Positions 1 to 8,533 are shown, numbered from the stretch's first letter. The stretch: 64,000 bases of DNA from Azospirillum brasilense (GCF_005222205.1 NZ_CP032346.1:186001-250000); one strand, 5' to 3'. Made by a program: numbers and translations. Notes: a model not told the origin generated them from the letters alone.

Positions 1-744
1 GCAGCCGCGCGGGTTGGTCAGGCCGCCGATGATCGCCGCGGAGAAGCCCTTCAGGGCGATGATGACCCCCATGAAGAGGGAGGCCGACAGGATCGGCGCG
101 ACCAGCACCCCGCTCAACCCGGCCAGCGCCGAGCTGGCGAGGAAGGCCATCGCCATGACGCGGGGCACGTCGATGCCCATCAGCGCGGCGGCGTCGCGGT
201 TCAGCGCCACCGCCCGCATGCAGCGGCCGATGGCCGTGCGGCGCATGGCGAGGTCGAACGCCCCCAGGATGGCGAAGGCGAGGACCAGCACCACCAACTC
301 CTGCGAGCGGAAGCCGGCCTCGCCGACGCGGAACACCTCGTCGCCGAAGGGGGCGGGCAGCATCCGCGCCCCCAGCCCCCACACCGACAGGGCGGCGCTT
401 TGCAGGACGATGCCGAAGCCGATCGTGCTGACCACCCAGGACATGCCCGGCTTGCCGGCGAAGGGCCGGATCGCCGCCAGATACAGCGGCAGCCCCAGCA
501 CCCCCATCGCCAGCGCCGCGGCGACCGCCGCCAGCGCGTAGAGCCAGACATAGCCGACCGCGTCGGCGCCGAGCGCCGCGGTGAGCACCCCCACCGTTCC
601 CAGCCCGACGAAGGCGCCGACCGACACGAAGTCACCCTGCGCGAAGTTCAGCGTCCGCGTGGTGGTGTAGGTCAGGTTGAAGCCGAGGGCGATCAGGGCG
701 TAGACGCTGCCCAGCGTCAGCCCGCCGATGATGGCTTGCAGCAT
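1..744 (-). CDS. livH: Branched-chain amino acid-type ABC permease LivH (partial)
   Basis: This is the N-terminal 248 residues of an inner-membrane permease of the LivH family; the gene runs off the left edge of the window. LivH pairs with LivM and the LivG/LivF ATPases to import branched-chain amino acids, amides or related carboxylates. The start (ATG at 744) gives the typical opening MLQAIIGGLTLGSVYALIAL, followed by the conserved stretch ending in LNFAQGDFVSVGAF and several hydrophobic helices. It lies 32 bp downstream of a LivK-type binding protein and is probably the fourth gene of the AtuA-type operon. The substrate is unknown; the neighbours suggest an organic acid rather than a classical amino acid. 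Confidence 0.88.
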   Translation of the reverse strand, partial: MLQAIIGGLTLGSVYALIALGFNLTYTTTRTLNFAQGDFVSVGAFVGLGTVGVLTAALGADAVGYVWLYALAAVAAALAMGVLGLPLYLAAIRPFAGKPGMSWVVSTIGFGIVLQSAALSVWGLGARMLPAPFGDEVFRVGEAGFRSQELVVLVLAFAILGAFDLAMRRTAIGRCMRAVALNRDAAALMGIDVPRVMAMAFLASSALAGLSGVLVAPILSASLFMGVIIALKGFSAAIIGGLTNPRGC

Positions 745-776
745 GAGTCACCCTCCGTGACGGTTGGCGGGCCGCG

Positions 777-2009
777 TCACTTCTTGAAGTCCGCCGGTTG
801 CAGCCCGGCCAGCACCGGGTCGTTGAAATCGACGACCTTGCCGTCCTTCCAGCGCGACCAGTGGTAGTCCGCCGCCGTCAGCCCCTCGTGCTGGGTGGCG
901 GAGAAGGGCTTGTCGTAGGTCTTGACCATGCCGGCGACCGGCTTGTTCAGGGACTCCAGCGCGGCGCGCACCGCCTCGCCCTTGGTGTCGCCGGCCTGCT
1001 CGGCCGCCGCGGCCCACAGCAGGACCGTGTCGTAGGCCTGCGACGCCGCCCAGAACATCGACGGGTTGGCCAGCTTCGGTCCGATCCGCGCGAACAGCGA
1101 GTCCGCCTCCGCCGACTTGCGCTCGCTGGAGGTGGTCAGGAAGACCGGCCACTCCATCAGCTTCGGCCCGGCGACCTCGGGGAAGCCGCTGAAGGACGCC
1201 GCCCAGGTGGTGAAGACCTTCGGGAAATAGTCCAGCTTCTCCATACTGCGCACGAGATGACCGAGCGGGGCCGCCTGCGCCCAGACCACCAGCGTGTCCG
1301 CCCCCGCCGCCTTGGCCTTGGAGAGCTGCGAGGTCATGTCGGTGTCGCGGGCGTCGAACTTCTCGATGGAGACCGGCTTCATGCCGTGCAGCGCGGCGAT
1401 CTGCTCCAGGTCCTTCAGCCCCGCCTGTCCGTAGCCGGTCGTCTCCACGAAGAAGCCGACCGCCTTCGCCTCGGGGTTCTTCTTCACGTAGGCCAGCAGG
1501 GCGGCGGCCTGCTCGCGGTCCACCATGGAGACGCGGAACAGGTAGTTGCCGCTCGCCGGCCCCTCGGTGATGGCCGTGCTCGACGCGCTGGAAACCAGCA
1601 CCGGCATGCGCTTCTGGTTGGCGATGTGCTTCCAGGCCAGGGCGTTGCCCGAGTTGGTCGGGCCGAAGACGACCGAGACCTTCTCGCGGTCGATCAGGTC
1701 GGTCATGTTCTGGATCGCCTTGGGCGGCTGGCCCAGGTCGTCGCGGACCAGGAATTCCAGGGGACGGCCCAGAACGCCGCCGCGCTTGTTGATGTCCTCT
1801 ACGGCGGCGCCGATGCCGAGCACGCCGATCTGCCCCGATTCCGCCGACGGCGAGCCGGAGATGTCGCCGTTGTAGGCGATCTTGATCGGGTCGGCGGCCT
1901 GGGCCTGAAGCGAAGTGGTCATGAGGACGGCGGCAGCGGCGCCCAGGAGCGCCGTCAGGCGCCGACGCGCGGGCGCCGTATTCGTGGACGCTGTCTTCTT
2001 CTTGGTCAT
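777..2009 (-). CDS. LivK-type ABC transporter substrate-binding protein
   Basis: A 410-residue periplasmic binding protein of the leucine/isoleucine/valine-binding (type I fold) family. Residues 1-38 form a signal peptide: a Lys/Arg-rich start, a hydrophobic core LTALLGAAAAVLMTTSL, and an AQA-A cleavage site. The mature protein opens with DPIKIAYNGDISG and carries the typical GVLGIGAAVEDINKRGGVLG helix region. The start codon follows immediately after the stop of the upstream 114-residue gene, so the two are co-transcribed. The downstream livH gene supplies the permease. The ligand cannot be read from the sequence; presence in an AtuA-type operon hints at a carboxylic acid or terpenoid-derived compound. 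Confidence 0.9.
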   Translation of the reverse strand: MTKKKTASTNTAPARRRLTALLGAAAAVLMTTSLQAQAADPIKIAYNGDISGSPSAESGQIGVLGIGAAVEDINKRGGVLGRPLEFLVRDDLGQPPKAIQNMTDLIDREKVSVVFGPTNSGNALAWKHIANQKRMPVLVSSASSTAITEGPASGNYLFRVSMVDREQAAALLAYVKKNPEAKAVGFFVETTGYGQAGLKDLEQIAALHGMKPVSIEKFDARDTDMTSQLSKAKAAGADTLVVWAQAAPLGHLVRSMEKLDYFPKVFTTWAASFSGFPEVAGPKLMEWPVFLTTSSERKSAEADSLFARIGPKLANPSMFWAASQAYDTVLLWAAAAEQAGDTKGEAVRAALESLNKPVAGMVKTYDKPFSATQHEGLTAADYHWSRWKDGKVVDFNDPVLAGLQPADFKK

Positions 2010-2350
2010 GGGCGTTCCCCTCCATATTGGTTGTTCTGCCGGTTGCGGTTCGGCAGTTCGAGATCGAGCAGGGCGGAACTCAGCGCCTTGCCGTGGGCGT
2101 CCAGGGCGAGCGAGCGGGTGACCCCGCCGCCGAGCGCCCCGGTCAGCACGAAGTTGAGCGCCCCCAGGGTCGGCAGCTCGTAGCGGGTCACCGTTCCGGT
2201 CACGATTCCCTGGAAATGCGCGGCGACGCTCTGGGCCGTCAGATGCTCCGCCAGGAACGGGTAGTCGGTCTCGTCCAGCGCGATGACCGAGATGTTGGAG
2301 ATGTTGCCCTTGTCGCCGGAGCGGGCGTGCGCGATGTCCCGGAGTTTCAT
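2006..2350 (-). CDS. Small AtuA-associated protein (AtuA C-terminal/ferredoxin-like domain)
   Basis: A 114-residue protein opening MKLRDIAHARSGDKGNISNI, the signature of the small domain that in many relatives forms the C-terminus of AtuA-family (DUF1446) proteins and here is a separate gene. AtuA belongs to the acyclic terpene utilisation cluster, but the biochemical role of the family is unsettled. The gene starts 3 bp after the large AtuA gene and abuts the binding-protein gene downstream, so tight co-translation is likely. The last ~12 residues (NRNRQNNQYGGERP) are low in conservation. Function is inferred only from family and context. Confidence 0.82.
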   Translation of the reverse strand: MKLRDIAHARSGDKGNISNISVIALDETDYPFLAEHLTAQSVAAHFQGIVTGTVTRYELPTLGALNFVLTGALGGGVTRSLALDAHGKALSSALLDLELPNRNRQNNQYGGERP

Positions 2351-2353
2351 GCC

Positions 2354-3688
2354 TTACGCCTCCAGCAGGGTGACCGTGGTGCGCACGGCGCTTTCCGGCA
2401 GCAGGGCGGACGCGACGGCGACGATCTCGCGCGCCGACTTCCAGGCGCCGCCGCCGCCCGCCGGGCCGTTGGTGTAGAGCGTTTCGACCTCGTTCCCGAT
2501 CCGGGCCGCCTCCTCCAGCGTGGCCGTCCGCCCGGCCACCCGCAGGCGGACCTCGTAGGGCGCGTGGCCGCGCGACAGCCGGTCGCCGTGCAGCGCGTCG
2601 AGGCCGATCAGGTCGAACTGCAATTCCTGGGTCCGCACGCCGGTCAGGGCCAGCCGCTCGCGCACGATGTCCAGCGCGAGCCGCCCGCGCTCGACCGCTC
2701 CCGGTCCGGCGTAGGAGATCTGCCCCTCGCCGATGCAGCTGTCGATGTAGCCGATGGACAGCTTCAGAAGCCCGGTCCGCGCGGCGCCGCGCCCGCCATG
2801 GACGCGCACCCGGTCCGGCCCGTCGCCCTCGACGCGGGCGGCGGAAAAGTCGGCGACCACGTCCGGCTGGTAGTAGCGGGCGGGATCATGGATTTCGTAG
2901 AGAAGCTGTTCCTTCACGGTGGCCGGCGTGACGCAGCCTCCGGTTCCCGGCAGCTTGGTCAGCTCCAGCGTGCCGTCGGCGTCGATCTCGCCGATGGGAA
3001 AGCCCAGCCGGGCCAGTTCCGGCACGTCCTTGACGCCGGGGTCCGCGAAATAGCCGCCGGTCACCTGCCCGGCGCATTCCAGCAGATGCCCGGCCATGGT
3101 GCCGCGCCCCAGCGCGTCCCAATCGTCCATCCGCCAGCCGAATTCATGGACCATCGGAGCGAGGAACAGGGCCGGGTCGGCGGCCCGTCCGGTGATGACC
3201 ACGTCGGCGCCGGCGGCCAGCGCCTCGACGATGGGGCCGGCGCCGATGTAGGCGTTGGCCGAAATCACACGGTCGCCGAGACCGCGCAGGGTGCCGCCGT
3301 CCTCCAGCGCGACGTCGAGTTCCCGCGCGACCGCCAGCACGTCGTCCCCGGTCACGGCGGCGATCCGCAGCCCGTCCAGCCCCAGGGAGCGGGCGACGGC
3401 CCGCGTCGCCTCGGCGGCGCCGAGCGGGTTGGCCGCTCCCATGTTGGTGATCAGCCGCACCCCGTTGCGCCGGCAGGCGCCGAGCACGGCGGTCATGCGC
3501 ACCGTCAGCAGCGGGTCGTACCCCCCGGCGGGGTCGCGCTGCCGCGCCTGCTGGGCCAGGGCGATCGTCCGCTCGGCAAGGCATTCGAAGACGAGGTAGT
3601 CGAGGCCGCCCCGTTCGGCGAGATCGATGGCCGGTTCGATGCGGTCGCCGGAATAGCCGGCGCCGGACCCGATCCTGATGCGGTGCAT
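2354..3688 (-). CDS. AtuA family protein (DUF1446), large subunit
   Basis: A 444-residue cytoplasmic protein of the AtuA/DUF1446 family, opening with MHRIRIGSGAGYSGDRIEPA and containing the family motifs around NMGAANP (residues ~80-90), AAVTGDDV, GADVVITGRAADPALFLAP and a GGxxTPATVKEQLLYEI segment. Members are encoded in clusters for acyclic terpenes and other branched or unusual carboxylic acids; a catalytic activity is not firmly established. The C-terminal small domain is encoded by the next gene rather than fused. Together with the LivK/LivH transporter it forms an uptake-and-metabolism operon, probably controlled by the divergent LysR gene at 3940. Confidence 0.85.
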   Translation of the reverse strand: MHRIRIGSGAGYSGDRIEPAIDLAERGGLDYLVFECLAERTIALAQQARQRDPAGGYDPLLTVRMTAVLGACRRNGVRLITNMGAANPLGAAEATRAVARSLGLDGLRIAAVTGDDVLAVARELDVALEDGGTLRGLGDRVISANAYIGAGPIVEALAAGADVVITGRAADPALFLAPMVHEFGWRMDDWDALGRGTMAGHLLECAGQVTGGYFADPGVKDVPELARLGFPIGEIDADGTLELTKLPGTGGCVTPATVKEQLLYEIHDPARYYQPDVVADFSAARVEGDGPDRVRVHGGRGAARTGLLKLSIGYIDSCIGEGQISYAGPGAVERGRLALDIVRERLALTGVRTQELQFDLIGLDALHGDRLSRGHAPYEVRLRVAGRTATLEEAARIGNEVETLYTNGPAGGGGAWKSAREIVAVASALLPESAVRTTVTLLEA

Positions 3689-3697
3689 CGACGGTCC

Positions 3698-3787
3698 TCA
3701 GCGCGGCGAAGGGATGGCGCGGGACGCGGCAGCGCCCATGGCGGCGCCCATGGCGGCGTCGGCGCCGCCGGTGATCGAGGCTGGCAT
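3698..3787 (-). CDS. Possible 29-residue leader ORF upstream of the AtuA operon
   Basis: A short reading frame opens with ATG at 3787 and ends 9 bp before the AtuA gene. A strong G-rich Shine-Dalgarno-like sequence (GGGGGGAG) sits 3-9 bp upstream. The product is Ala/Gly/Met-rich with a tandem AMGA-AMGA pattern and resembles no family known to me. It may be a leader peptide or simply a chance frame in the 5' UTR. Confidence 0.25.
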   Translation of the reverse strand: MPASITGGADAAMGAAMGAAASRAIPSPR

Positions 3788-3903
3788 GGTCTCCCCCCTG
3801 CATTCTTGTTCGTTCCGGTTCGGCCGCTCCGGCGCGTCGCACCGGCGGGCGGCTGAATTCCGCTGTATGCAGATTATCCTTGCCGAGATTGTTCGCACAA
3901 ACA

Positions 3904-3919
3904 ATTGAATTGATTCAAT
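3904..3919. promoter_or_regulatory. Perfect dyad ATTGAA-N4-TTCAAT before a LysR gene
   Basis: A perfect inverted repeat ATTGAA-TTGA-TTCAAT lies 20 bp upstream of the LysR start at 3940, in the divergent region shared with the AtuA operon. It is a plausible operator for autoregulation or for control of the divergent operon. Its N4 spacing is not the classical LysR T-N11-A spacing, so the binding protein is uncertain. Confidence 0.4.
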
Positions 3920-3939
3920 GCCAGTAATAGAGTTGAGCT

Positions 3940-4854
3940 ATGGATCTCAGCCTCCGCCAGATACGCGCCTTCCTCGCCGCCGCGCAGACCCGCAGCTTCA
4001 CGCGGGCGGCGGAATCGCTGCACGTCGCCCAGCCGACCCTGACGGTGCAGATCCGGCGGCTGGAGGAGGCTTTGGCGGTCAAGCTGTTCGACCGCAACAC
4101 CCGCTCCGTCGAGCTGACCCGCATCGGCAGCGAACTGCTTCCGGTGTTCCAGCGCATGGTCCACGACCTGGACGCGGTGGTGGTCGACACGCATGAGATC
4201 GCCGCCATGCGGCGCGGGGTGGTGCGCGTGGCGGCGCTGCCGACCATCGCGGCGGGGGTGCTGCCCGACGCCATCCAGTCCTTCCGTGAGCGTCATCCCG
4301 GCGTGACCTTCGTCCTGAAGGACGTCATCGCCAGCCGCGTGCTCGGGCTCGTCCGGTCGGAGGAGGTTGATCTTGGAATCACCGGGGGCGAGGCGAAGGG
4401 GCAGGACATCGACACGGTGCTGGAGGTGCGCGACCGGATGCACATCGTCTTCCCGCAAGGCCACGCCGTTGGCGATCTTCCGCGGGTGACCATCGAGACG
4501 CTTGCCGAGGTGCCGTTGGTGCTGATGGACCCGGCGACCAGCGTCCGCGAGATCGTCGACGAGGCGTTCCTCTCCGCCGGACGGATCGCCAAGCCGGTTT
4601 GCGAGGCGACCTATATGATGACGGCGATCGCCATGGTGCGGGCGGGGTTGGGCTTGACGATCCTGCCGGGCTCCGCGCGCGAGATTGCCGCTGAGCCGGC
4701 GTTGCGTTCGCGCCCCATCGATATGGTCGGCTTTTCTCGTCCCGTCAGGGTCATCCGCAAGACGGGGCGTTCCCTCCCGCCGCTGGCCGAAGCGTTCCTC
4801 GATCACCTCTGCTGTGTCCTGAACGATTGCAGGACGTTCCACCGCGAGGGGTGA
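3940..4854 (+). CDS. LysR family transcriptional regulator
   Basis: A 304-residue LysR-type regulator. Residues 1-60 form the winged helix-turn-helix (LRQIRAFLAAAQTRSFTRAA, then LHVAQPTLTVQIRRLEEALA and LFDRNTRSVELT); the rest is a periplasmic-binding-protein-like effector domain. It is transcribed away from the AtuA/Liv operon and is its likely regulator. The last ~15 residues are encoded by DNA that overlaps the IS3-type remnant on the other strand, so the native C-terminus may have been replaced by insertion-derived sequence. Confidence 0.9.
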   Translation: MDLSLRQIRAFLAAAQTRSFTRAAESLHVAQPTLTVQIRRLEEALAVKLFDRNTRSVELTRIGSELLPVFQRMVHDLDAVVVDTHEIAAMRRGVVRVAALPTIAAGVLPDAIQSFRERHPGVTFVLKDVIASRVLGLVRSEEVDLGITGGEAKGQDIDTVLEVRDRMHIVFPQGHAVGDLPRVTIETLAEVPLVLMDPATSVREIVDEAFLSAGRIAKPVCEATYMMTAIAMVRAGLGLTILPGSAREIAAEPALRSRPIDMVGFSRPVRVIRKTGRSLPPLAEAFLDHLCCVLNDCRTFHREG

Positions 4855-5111
4855 ACGGCGCTTTGAGCATCGTTTTGGCGTCTTCGCGTGTCGGGTAGCG
4901 TCGATGGTGGACGAGTTCCGATTTCAGACGTCCAACGACGCTTACCATCGGCGCGTCGTCCCAGCGGTTCCCCTTGCGGCCCATCGACTGGGTGATGCCG
5001 TGCTCTTTCAAGGCTTTGCGCTGCTCCGCCGAGGCGTCTTGGCAATGCGCTGCGCAGGTGGCCGCGCATCGCCCACCCAACCGGATTGCGGCTGAACAGG
5101 TCCGGGACCAC
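4803..5111 (-). pseudogene. IS3-family transposase remnant (frameshifted, truncated)
   Basis: Two minus-strand frames carry pieces of the IS3-family DDE transposase C-terminus. One (about 5105-5058) reads DLFSRNPVGWAMRGHL, the region after the first catalytic Asp. The other (about 5038-4841) reads LKEHGITQSMGRKGNRWDD, then GRLKSELVHHRRYPTREDAK, normally around the catalytic Glu. The two pieces are in different frames, the N-terminal half is missing and the usual C-terminal end is lost. Substitutions such as MVSVVGRLKSEL where MESFFGRLKTEL is expected indicate decay; the catalytic Glu of the MESFF motif is replaced by Val. No intact terminal repeats or target duplication could be identified. 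The remnant explains the otherwise non-coding 4855-5229 interval. Confidence 0.75.
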
Positions 5112-5229
5112 CTCGCCCGTTGCCTGCGCGACGCCGTGGAGCGCAGGGCGAACGGCTCCCCCGTCGGCCGCCTCGCTGATCTCCTCCCCTGGAACTGGAA
5201 GCCCGCTGTCAACGCCTGATCCGGTGCGA

Positions 5230-6162
5230 TCACGCTCCGCTTGCGGCTGTGGTGCCTCGCGTCCATTCTGCCCGGTCCATGTCCTTCAGCAGGTCGATGA
5301 AGGCACGAAGCGGCGACGGCACGTGCCTGTTGCGCGGGTGGTAGAGCGCGAGGCCGGGGACGGGCGGGCACCAGTCATCCAGAAGGGTGACCAGCCGCCC
5401 CGCTTGCAGACAGGATCGGGCGAAGTGTTCCGGCACATAGGCGATGCCGTGCCCGGCGGCGGCCGCCTCGACCAGGAGGTCGTTGTCGTCGAGGGTGAGT
5501 GTCCCCGGGACGTCGACCGCAATTTCGGCGCCGCGTTTGGAGAACTCCCACCGGTAGCGTTTCCCGCTGGACAGTCGCTGGCGGATGCAGGAATGGGCGT
5601 GCAGATCATCGGGCGTGTTGGGGGGCTCCCGGCCTTGAAGGTAGGACGGAGCGGCCACGGCGATGAAGCGGACGTCACCGCCGAACCTCACCGCGACCAT
5701 ATCCTGCGGGACGGCCTCCAGAAGGCGGACGCCGGCGTCGAAGCCCTGTTCGACGATGTCGACCAGCCGGCCTTCCGAGACGAGATCGAGTTCGACCCTG
5801 GGATACAGTTCGAGAAATCTCGGGACGACGACCTGGAGAAGGATGCGTGCGCCGCTCTTGTTCGCATTGATCCGCAACTCTCCGCTCGGCGCCCCTCGCT
5901 CCTCGGACAGCGCGTCAAGCGCCTGATCGAGATCCTGGAGAAGCGGATCGAGCCGCGCGAGCAACCGGGCGCCCGCCTGGCTCAACGACACGCTGCGCGT
6001 CGTGCGGTTCAGCAGGCGGATGCCCAGCTTGCTTTCCAACCCGATGATCGCGTGGCTGAGCGCCGAACGCGACACGCCCATCGCGTCGGCGGCCTTGCGG
6101 AAGCTGCGGTGGCTGGCGACCGCGGCAAACGCCGCCAGATCGTTCAGACTGGGGCGGTCCAT
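5230..6162 (-). CDS. LysR family regulator divergent from an SDR gene
   Basis: A 310-residue LysR-type regulator with an N-terminal HTH (residues ~5-65: LAAFAAVASHRSFRKAADAM, then GIRLLNRTTRSVSLSQAG) and an effector domain containing DIVEQGFDAGVRLLEAVPQD. It belongs to the same paralogue group as the regulators at 15488 and 36414, which share the RLLNRTTRSVS and DIVxQGxDAGVR motifs. It is transcribed divergently from the SDR gene at 6261, and a T-N11-A type dyad lies between them, so it probably controls that gene and itself. Confidence 0.92.
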   Translation of the reverse strand: MDRPSLNDLAAFAAVASHRSFRKAADAMGVSRSALSHAIIGLESKLGIRLLNRTTRSVSLSQAGARLLARLDPLLQDLDQALDALSEERGAPSGELRINANKSGARILLQVVVPRFLELYPRVELDLVSEGRLVDIVEQGFDAGVRLLEAVPQDMVAVRFGGDVRFIAVAAPSYLQGREPPNTPDDLHAHSCIRQRLSSGKRYRWEFSKRGAEIAVDVPGTLTLDDNDLLVEAAAAGHGIAYVPEHFARSCLQAGRLVTLLDDWCPPVPGLALYHPRNRHVPSPLRAFIDLLKDMDRAEWTRGTTAASGA

Positions 6163-6210
6163 TCGTCGAATTTCCTCACCAAATCATCCCACGCTGGCGA
6201 TCTTATCGCG

Positions 6211-6233
6211 CCAATGGTCCCGGTCCACATTGG
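6211..6233. promoter_or_regulatory. LysR-type operator CCAATG-N11-CATTGG
   Basis: A perfect 6-bp inverted repeat with an 11-bp spacer, in the 98-bp gap between the divergent LysR and SDR genes. The geometry matches the classical LysR recognition site (T-N11-A inside a dyad). It lies 28 bp upstream of the SDR start and 49 bp upstream of the LysR start. Assignment to the adjacent regulator is an inference from geometry and position. Confidence 0.6.
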
Positions 6234-6260
6234 GAATGACCGGAACAGGAGATAATCCGC

Positions 6261-7094
6261 ATGTCGAAAACATGGTTCATCACCGGCGCGTCGTCGGGCC
6301 TTGGTCTTGAAATGGCGCGGACGTTGCTCGCCCGGAACGACCGGGTGATCGCCACGGCGCGGCGCTCTGACGCTCTGGCCGACCTGCAGCGACAGTATGG
6401 CGGAAGGCTTGAGGTCGTTCGGCTCGATCTGACGGACAGGGCCGGCCTTCAAACGGCCGTCGACAGCGCCTTTCAACGGTACGGCCGGATCGACGTGGTC
6501 GTCAGCAACGCGGGATACGGCCTGTTCGGCGCGGCCGAGGAACTCACGGACGCGCAGATCGACCGGCAGATCGCCACCAACCTGACCGGTTCCATCCAGC
6601 TGATCCGCGCCGCGCTGCCCCACCTCCGCCGGCAGGGAGGCGGGCGCATTCTGCAGGTGTCCTCCGAGGGCGGGCAAATCGCCTACCCCTGCTTCAGCCT
6701 CTATCACGCCACCAAGTGGGGCATCGAAGGCTTCATCGAGTCCGTCGCGCAGGAAGTGGCGCCCTTCGGAATCGCGTTCATCATCGCCGAGCCCGGCCCG
6801 ACGGGCACGAACTTCGCGGCCAACCTCGTCCGTGCCGATGCGATGGCCGACTATGAGGGAACACCCGCCGGTGCCATCCGGCGCGCGATCGGCGATGGCA
6901 GTTTCGTGCTGAAAGGCGATGCCGCGCGAACCGTGGCGGCGATGATCGCCGCGGCCGACAGCGCGACGCCGCCTTTGCGCCTGGCGCTGGGCAGCACCGC
7001 CTACACATCGATCTCGCAGGCCCTGTCCGCGCGGCTGGCGGCTCTTGAGGCACAGCGGGAGGTGGCGATGTCCGCCGATCGTCCGGATCTCTGA
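6261..7094 (+). CDS. Short-chain dehydrogenase/reductase
   Basis: A 277-residue classical SDR with an N-terminal Rossmann fold: nucleotide-binding TGASSGLG at residues 8-15, NAG at 83-85, catalytic Ser at 134/135, and YHATK with Tyr148 and Lys152. An Arg-rich segment after strand 2 (ATARRSD) suggests NADP(H) preference. The substrate is unknown. A good ribosome-binding site (ACAGGAG) precedes the ATG. It is controlled by, or at least divergent from, a LysR regulator, and is followed 53 bp later by a secreted lipocalin-like protein. Confidence 0.92.
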   Translation: MSKTWFITGASSGLGLEMARTLLARNDRVIATARRSDALADLQRQYGGRLEVVRLDLTDRAGLQTAVDSAFQRYGRIDVVVSNAGYGLFGAAEELTDAQIDRQIATNLTGSIQLIRAALPHLRRQGGGRILQVSSEGGQIAYPCFSLYHATKWGIEGFIESVAQEVAPFGIAFIIAEPGPTGTNFAANLVRADAMADYEGTPAGAIRRAIGDGSFVLKGDAARTVAAMIAAADSATPPLRLALGSTAYTSISQALSARLAALEAQREVAMSADRPDL

Positions 7095-7147
7095 CCGGCG
7101 GCGACCGGCAAAGCCCCCAAGCATCATCACCCGTGAAGGACAGGATC

Positions 7148-7645
7148 ATGTTCATACGACCCGCAACCGTCGCTCTCGCCATCGGCCTCGCCTCTGCTCC
7201 AGCGTTTGCGCAGCCGGAAGCGGAAAACCAAGTGGTCGGCACGTGGAGGATGCTGTCGGCGACAATCGATCCGGACGGTCGAAACATTCCGGCCTATGGA
7301 GCGAGGCCCAACGGCCTTCTCGTCTTCACCCCGGACATGCGGTTCGTGGAAGTCCTCACCGATGCCGACACCCCGCGTTTCGCCTCGGACGCCCGCGGCG
7401 AAGGAACCGATGACGAAAACCGCTCCGCGATGTCGCGCAACATCGGGTTCTTTGGCACCTACACCGTTGATGAAAAAGGTGAATTCAGCGGCAATCATGT
7501 TGAGGGAGCGACGTTTCCGAACTGGGTTGGCAGCACCCGCACCCGGGACCAACTCACACTCATCGTGGCCGGTGACCGCATGACGGAACATTTTCAACGG
7601 CCAGACGGTACGCGCATCCGGATCGAGTGGACGCGCGTCCAATGA
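7148..7645 (+). CDS. Secreted lipocalin-like domain protein
   Basis: A 165-residue exported protein. The ATG at 7148 is chosen over an in-frame GTG at 7133 because AAGGA lies 7 bp before it and the product then opens directly with a signal peptide (MFIRPATVALAIGLASA, cleavage near AFA-Q). The mature part (VVGTWRMLSATIDPDGR, then YGARPNGLLVFTPDMRF) matches the small lipocalin-like domain (Lipocalin_5) found in uncharacterised secreted proteins. It may bind a small hydrophobic ligand. It follows the SDR gene and could share its transcript. Confidence 0.8.
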   Translation: MFIRPATVALAIGLASAPAFAQPEAENQVVGTWRMLSATIDPDGRNIPAYGARPNGLLVFTPDMRFVEVLTDADTPRFASDARGEGTDDENRSAMSRNIGFFGTYTVDEKGEFSGNHVEGATFPNWVGSTRTRDQLTLIVAGDRMTEHFQRPDGTRIRIEWTRVQ

Positions 7646-7912
7646 GGCCGTTGGACGGAGCCCGCCGGTCACCGGGCTGACCGCGCACCATTCGCCGACG
7701 ATGCTCGCCGCCCGAATGGCCTCGTGAACGCCCGTCGGCGCGGCCCGCATCGCCGGCCCCGCTTGATTGCAAAGCGCAGCTTACCAGTCCGATCAGGATG
7801 CGGCGCCTTATTTCCCCAGCCATCGCGAACCACTCTCAATGACCTGCGATCCCGAGGCGCCCGTCCGCCCGCGGCTGGCGGCCAACATGGTGCAATCACT
7901 GAGGGAGTTCCG

Positions 7913-8533
7913 ATGTCGGACCCGCAAGACAGGCAACCTTTCGACCTCACCCGCCGGCAGGTTCTGGAGGCCGGAACCATCGTCTCGTTGACCGGCGCGA
8001 TGCTGCCCACCGCCGGGCTCGCCCAGCAAGCCGCTCCGCAACCCTCACCGGAGAACGGCATGACGGTCCACCTGTCCTTCCGCGTCAACGGCCGCCCGAC
8101 GGCGTTGGACATCGATGCCCGGGCGTCCCTGCTGGACCTGCTGCGCGAGCGGCTGGGCCTCGTCGGCGCGAAGAAGGGCTGCGACCACGGTCAATGCGGC
8201 GCCTGCACGGTCCATATGGACGGCCGCCGGGTCGCCTCCTGCCTGACCATGGCCGCCAAGGCCGACGGCCGCGACGTGACCACCATCGAAGGCATCGCCG
8301 GGGCGAACGGTCTTCATCCCATGCAGCAGGCCTTCATCGATCACGACGCCCTGCAATGCGGATACTGCACGCCCGGCCAGATCATGGCCGCGATCGCCTG
8401 CGTCAAGGAGGGGCACGCGTCGACGCCGGAGCAGATCAAGGAATACATGAGCGGAAACATCTGCCGCTGCGGCGCCTATGTCGGCATCGTCGCGGCGATC
8501 GAACAGGCCGCTCCCCAGATCGAGAGGAGCTGA
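7913..8533 (+). CDS. paoA: Periplasmic aldehyde oxidoreductase, 2Fe-2S subunit (PaoA-like)
   Basis: A 206-residue electron-transfer subunit of a xanthine oxidase-family molybdoenzyme. A twin-arginine signal ([10 protein letters not shown], then a hydrophobic stretch ending AGLAQ) covers residues 12-38, so the folded complex is exported to the periplasm. The plant-type 2Fe-2S cluster uses Cys90, 95, 98 and 110 ([10 protein letters not shown]) and the second cluster Cys149, 152, 184 and 186 (CGYCTPG, CRCG). Gene order A-B-C, the Tat signal and the extra cluster in the next subunit all match E. coli PaoABC, which oxidises aromatic aldehydes. The ATG at 7913 is preceded by GAGGGAG. Confidence 0.92.
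   Translation: MSDPQDRQPFDLTRRQVLEAGTIVSLTGAMLPTAGLAQQAAPQPSPENGMTVHLSFRVNGRPTALDIDARASLLDLLRERLGLVGAKKGCDHGQCGACTVHMDGRRVASCLTMAAKADGRDVTTIEGIAGANGLHPMQQAFIDHDALQCGYCTPGQIMAAIACVKEGHASTPEQIKEYMSGNICRCGAYVGIVAAIEQAAPQIERS

Noticed and set aside
2027..3856. A 609-codon plus-strand frame opposite the AtuA operon
   Set aside because: Translation is a Gly/Arg/Asp/Gln-rich shadow; the minus strand holds conserved AtuA sequences.
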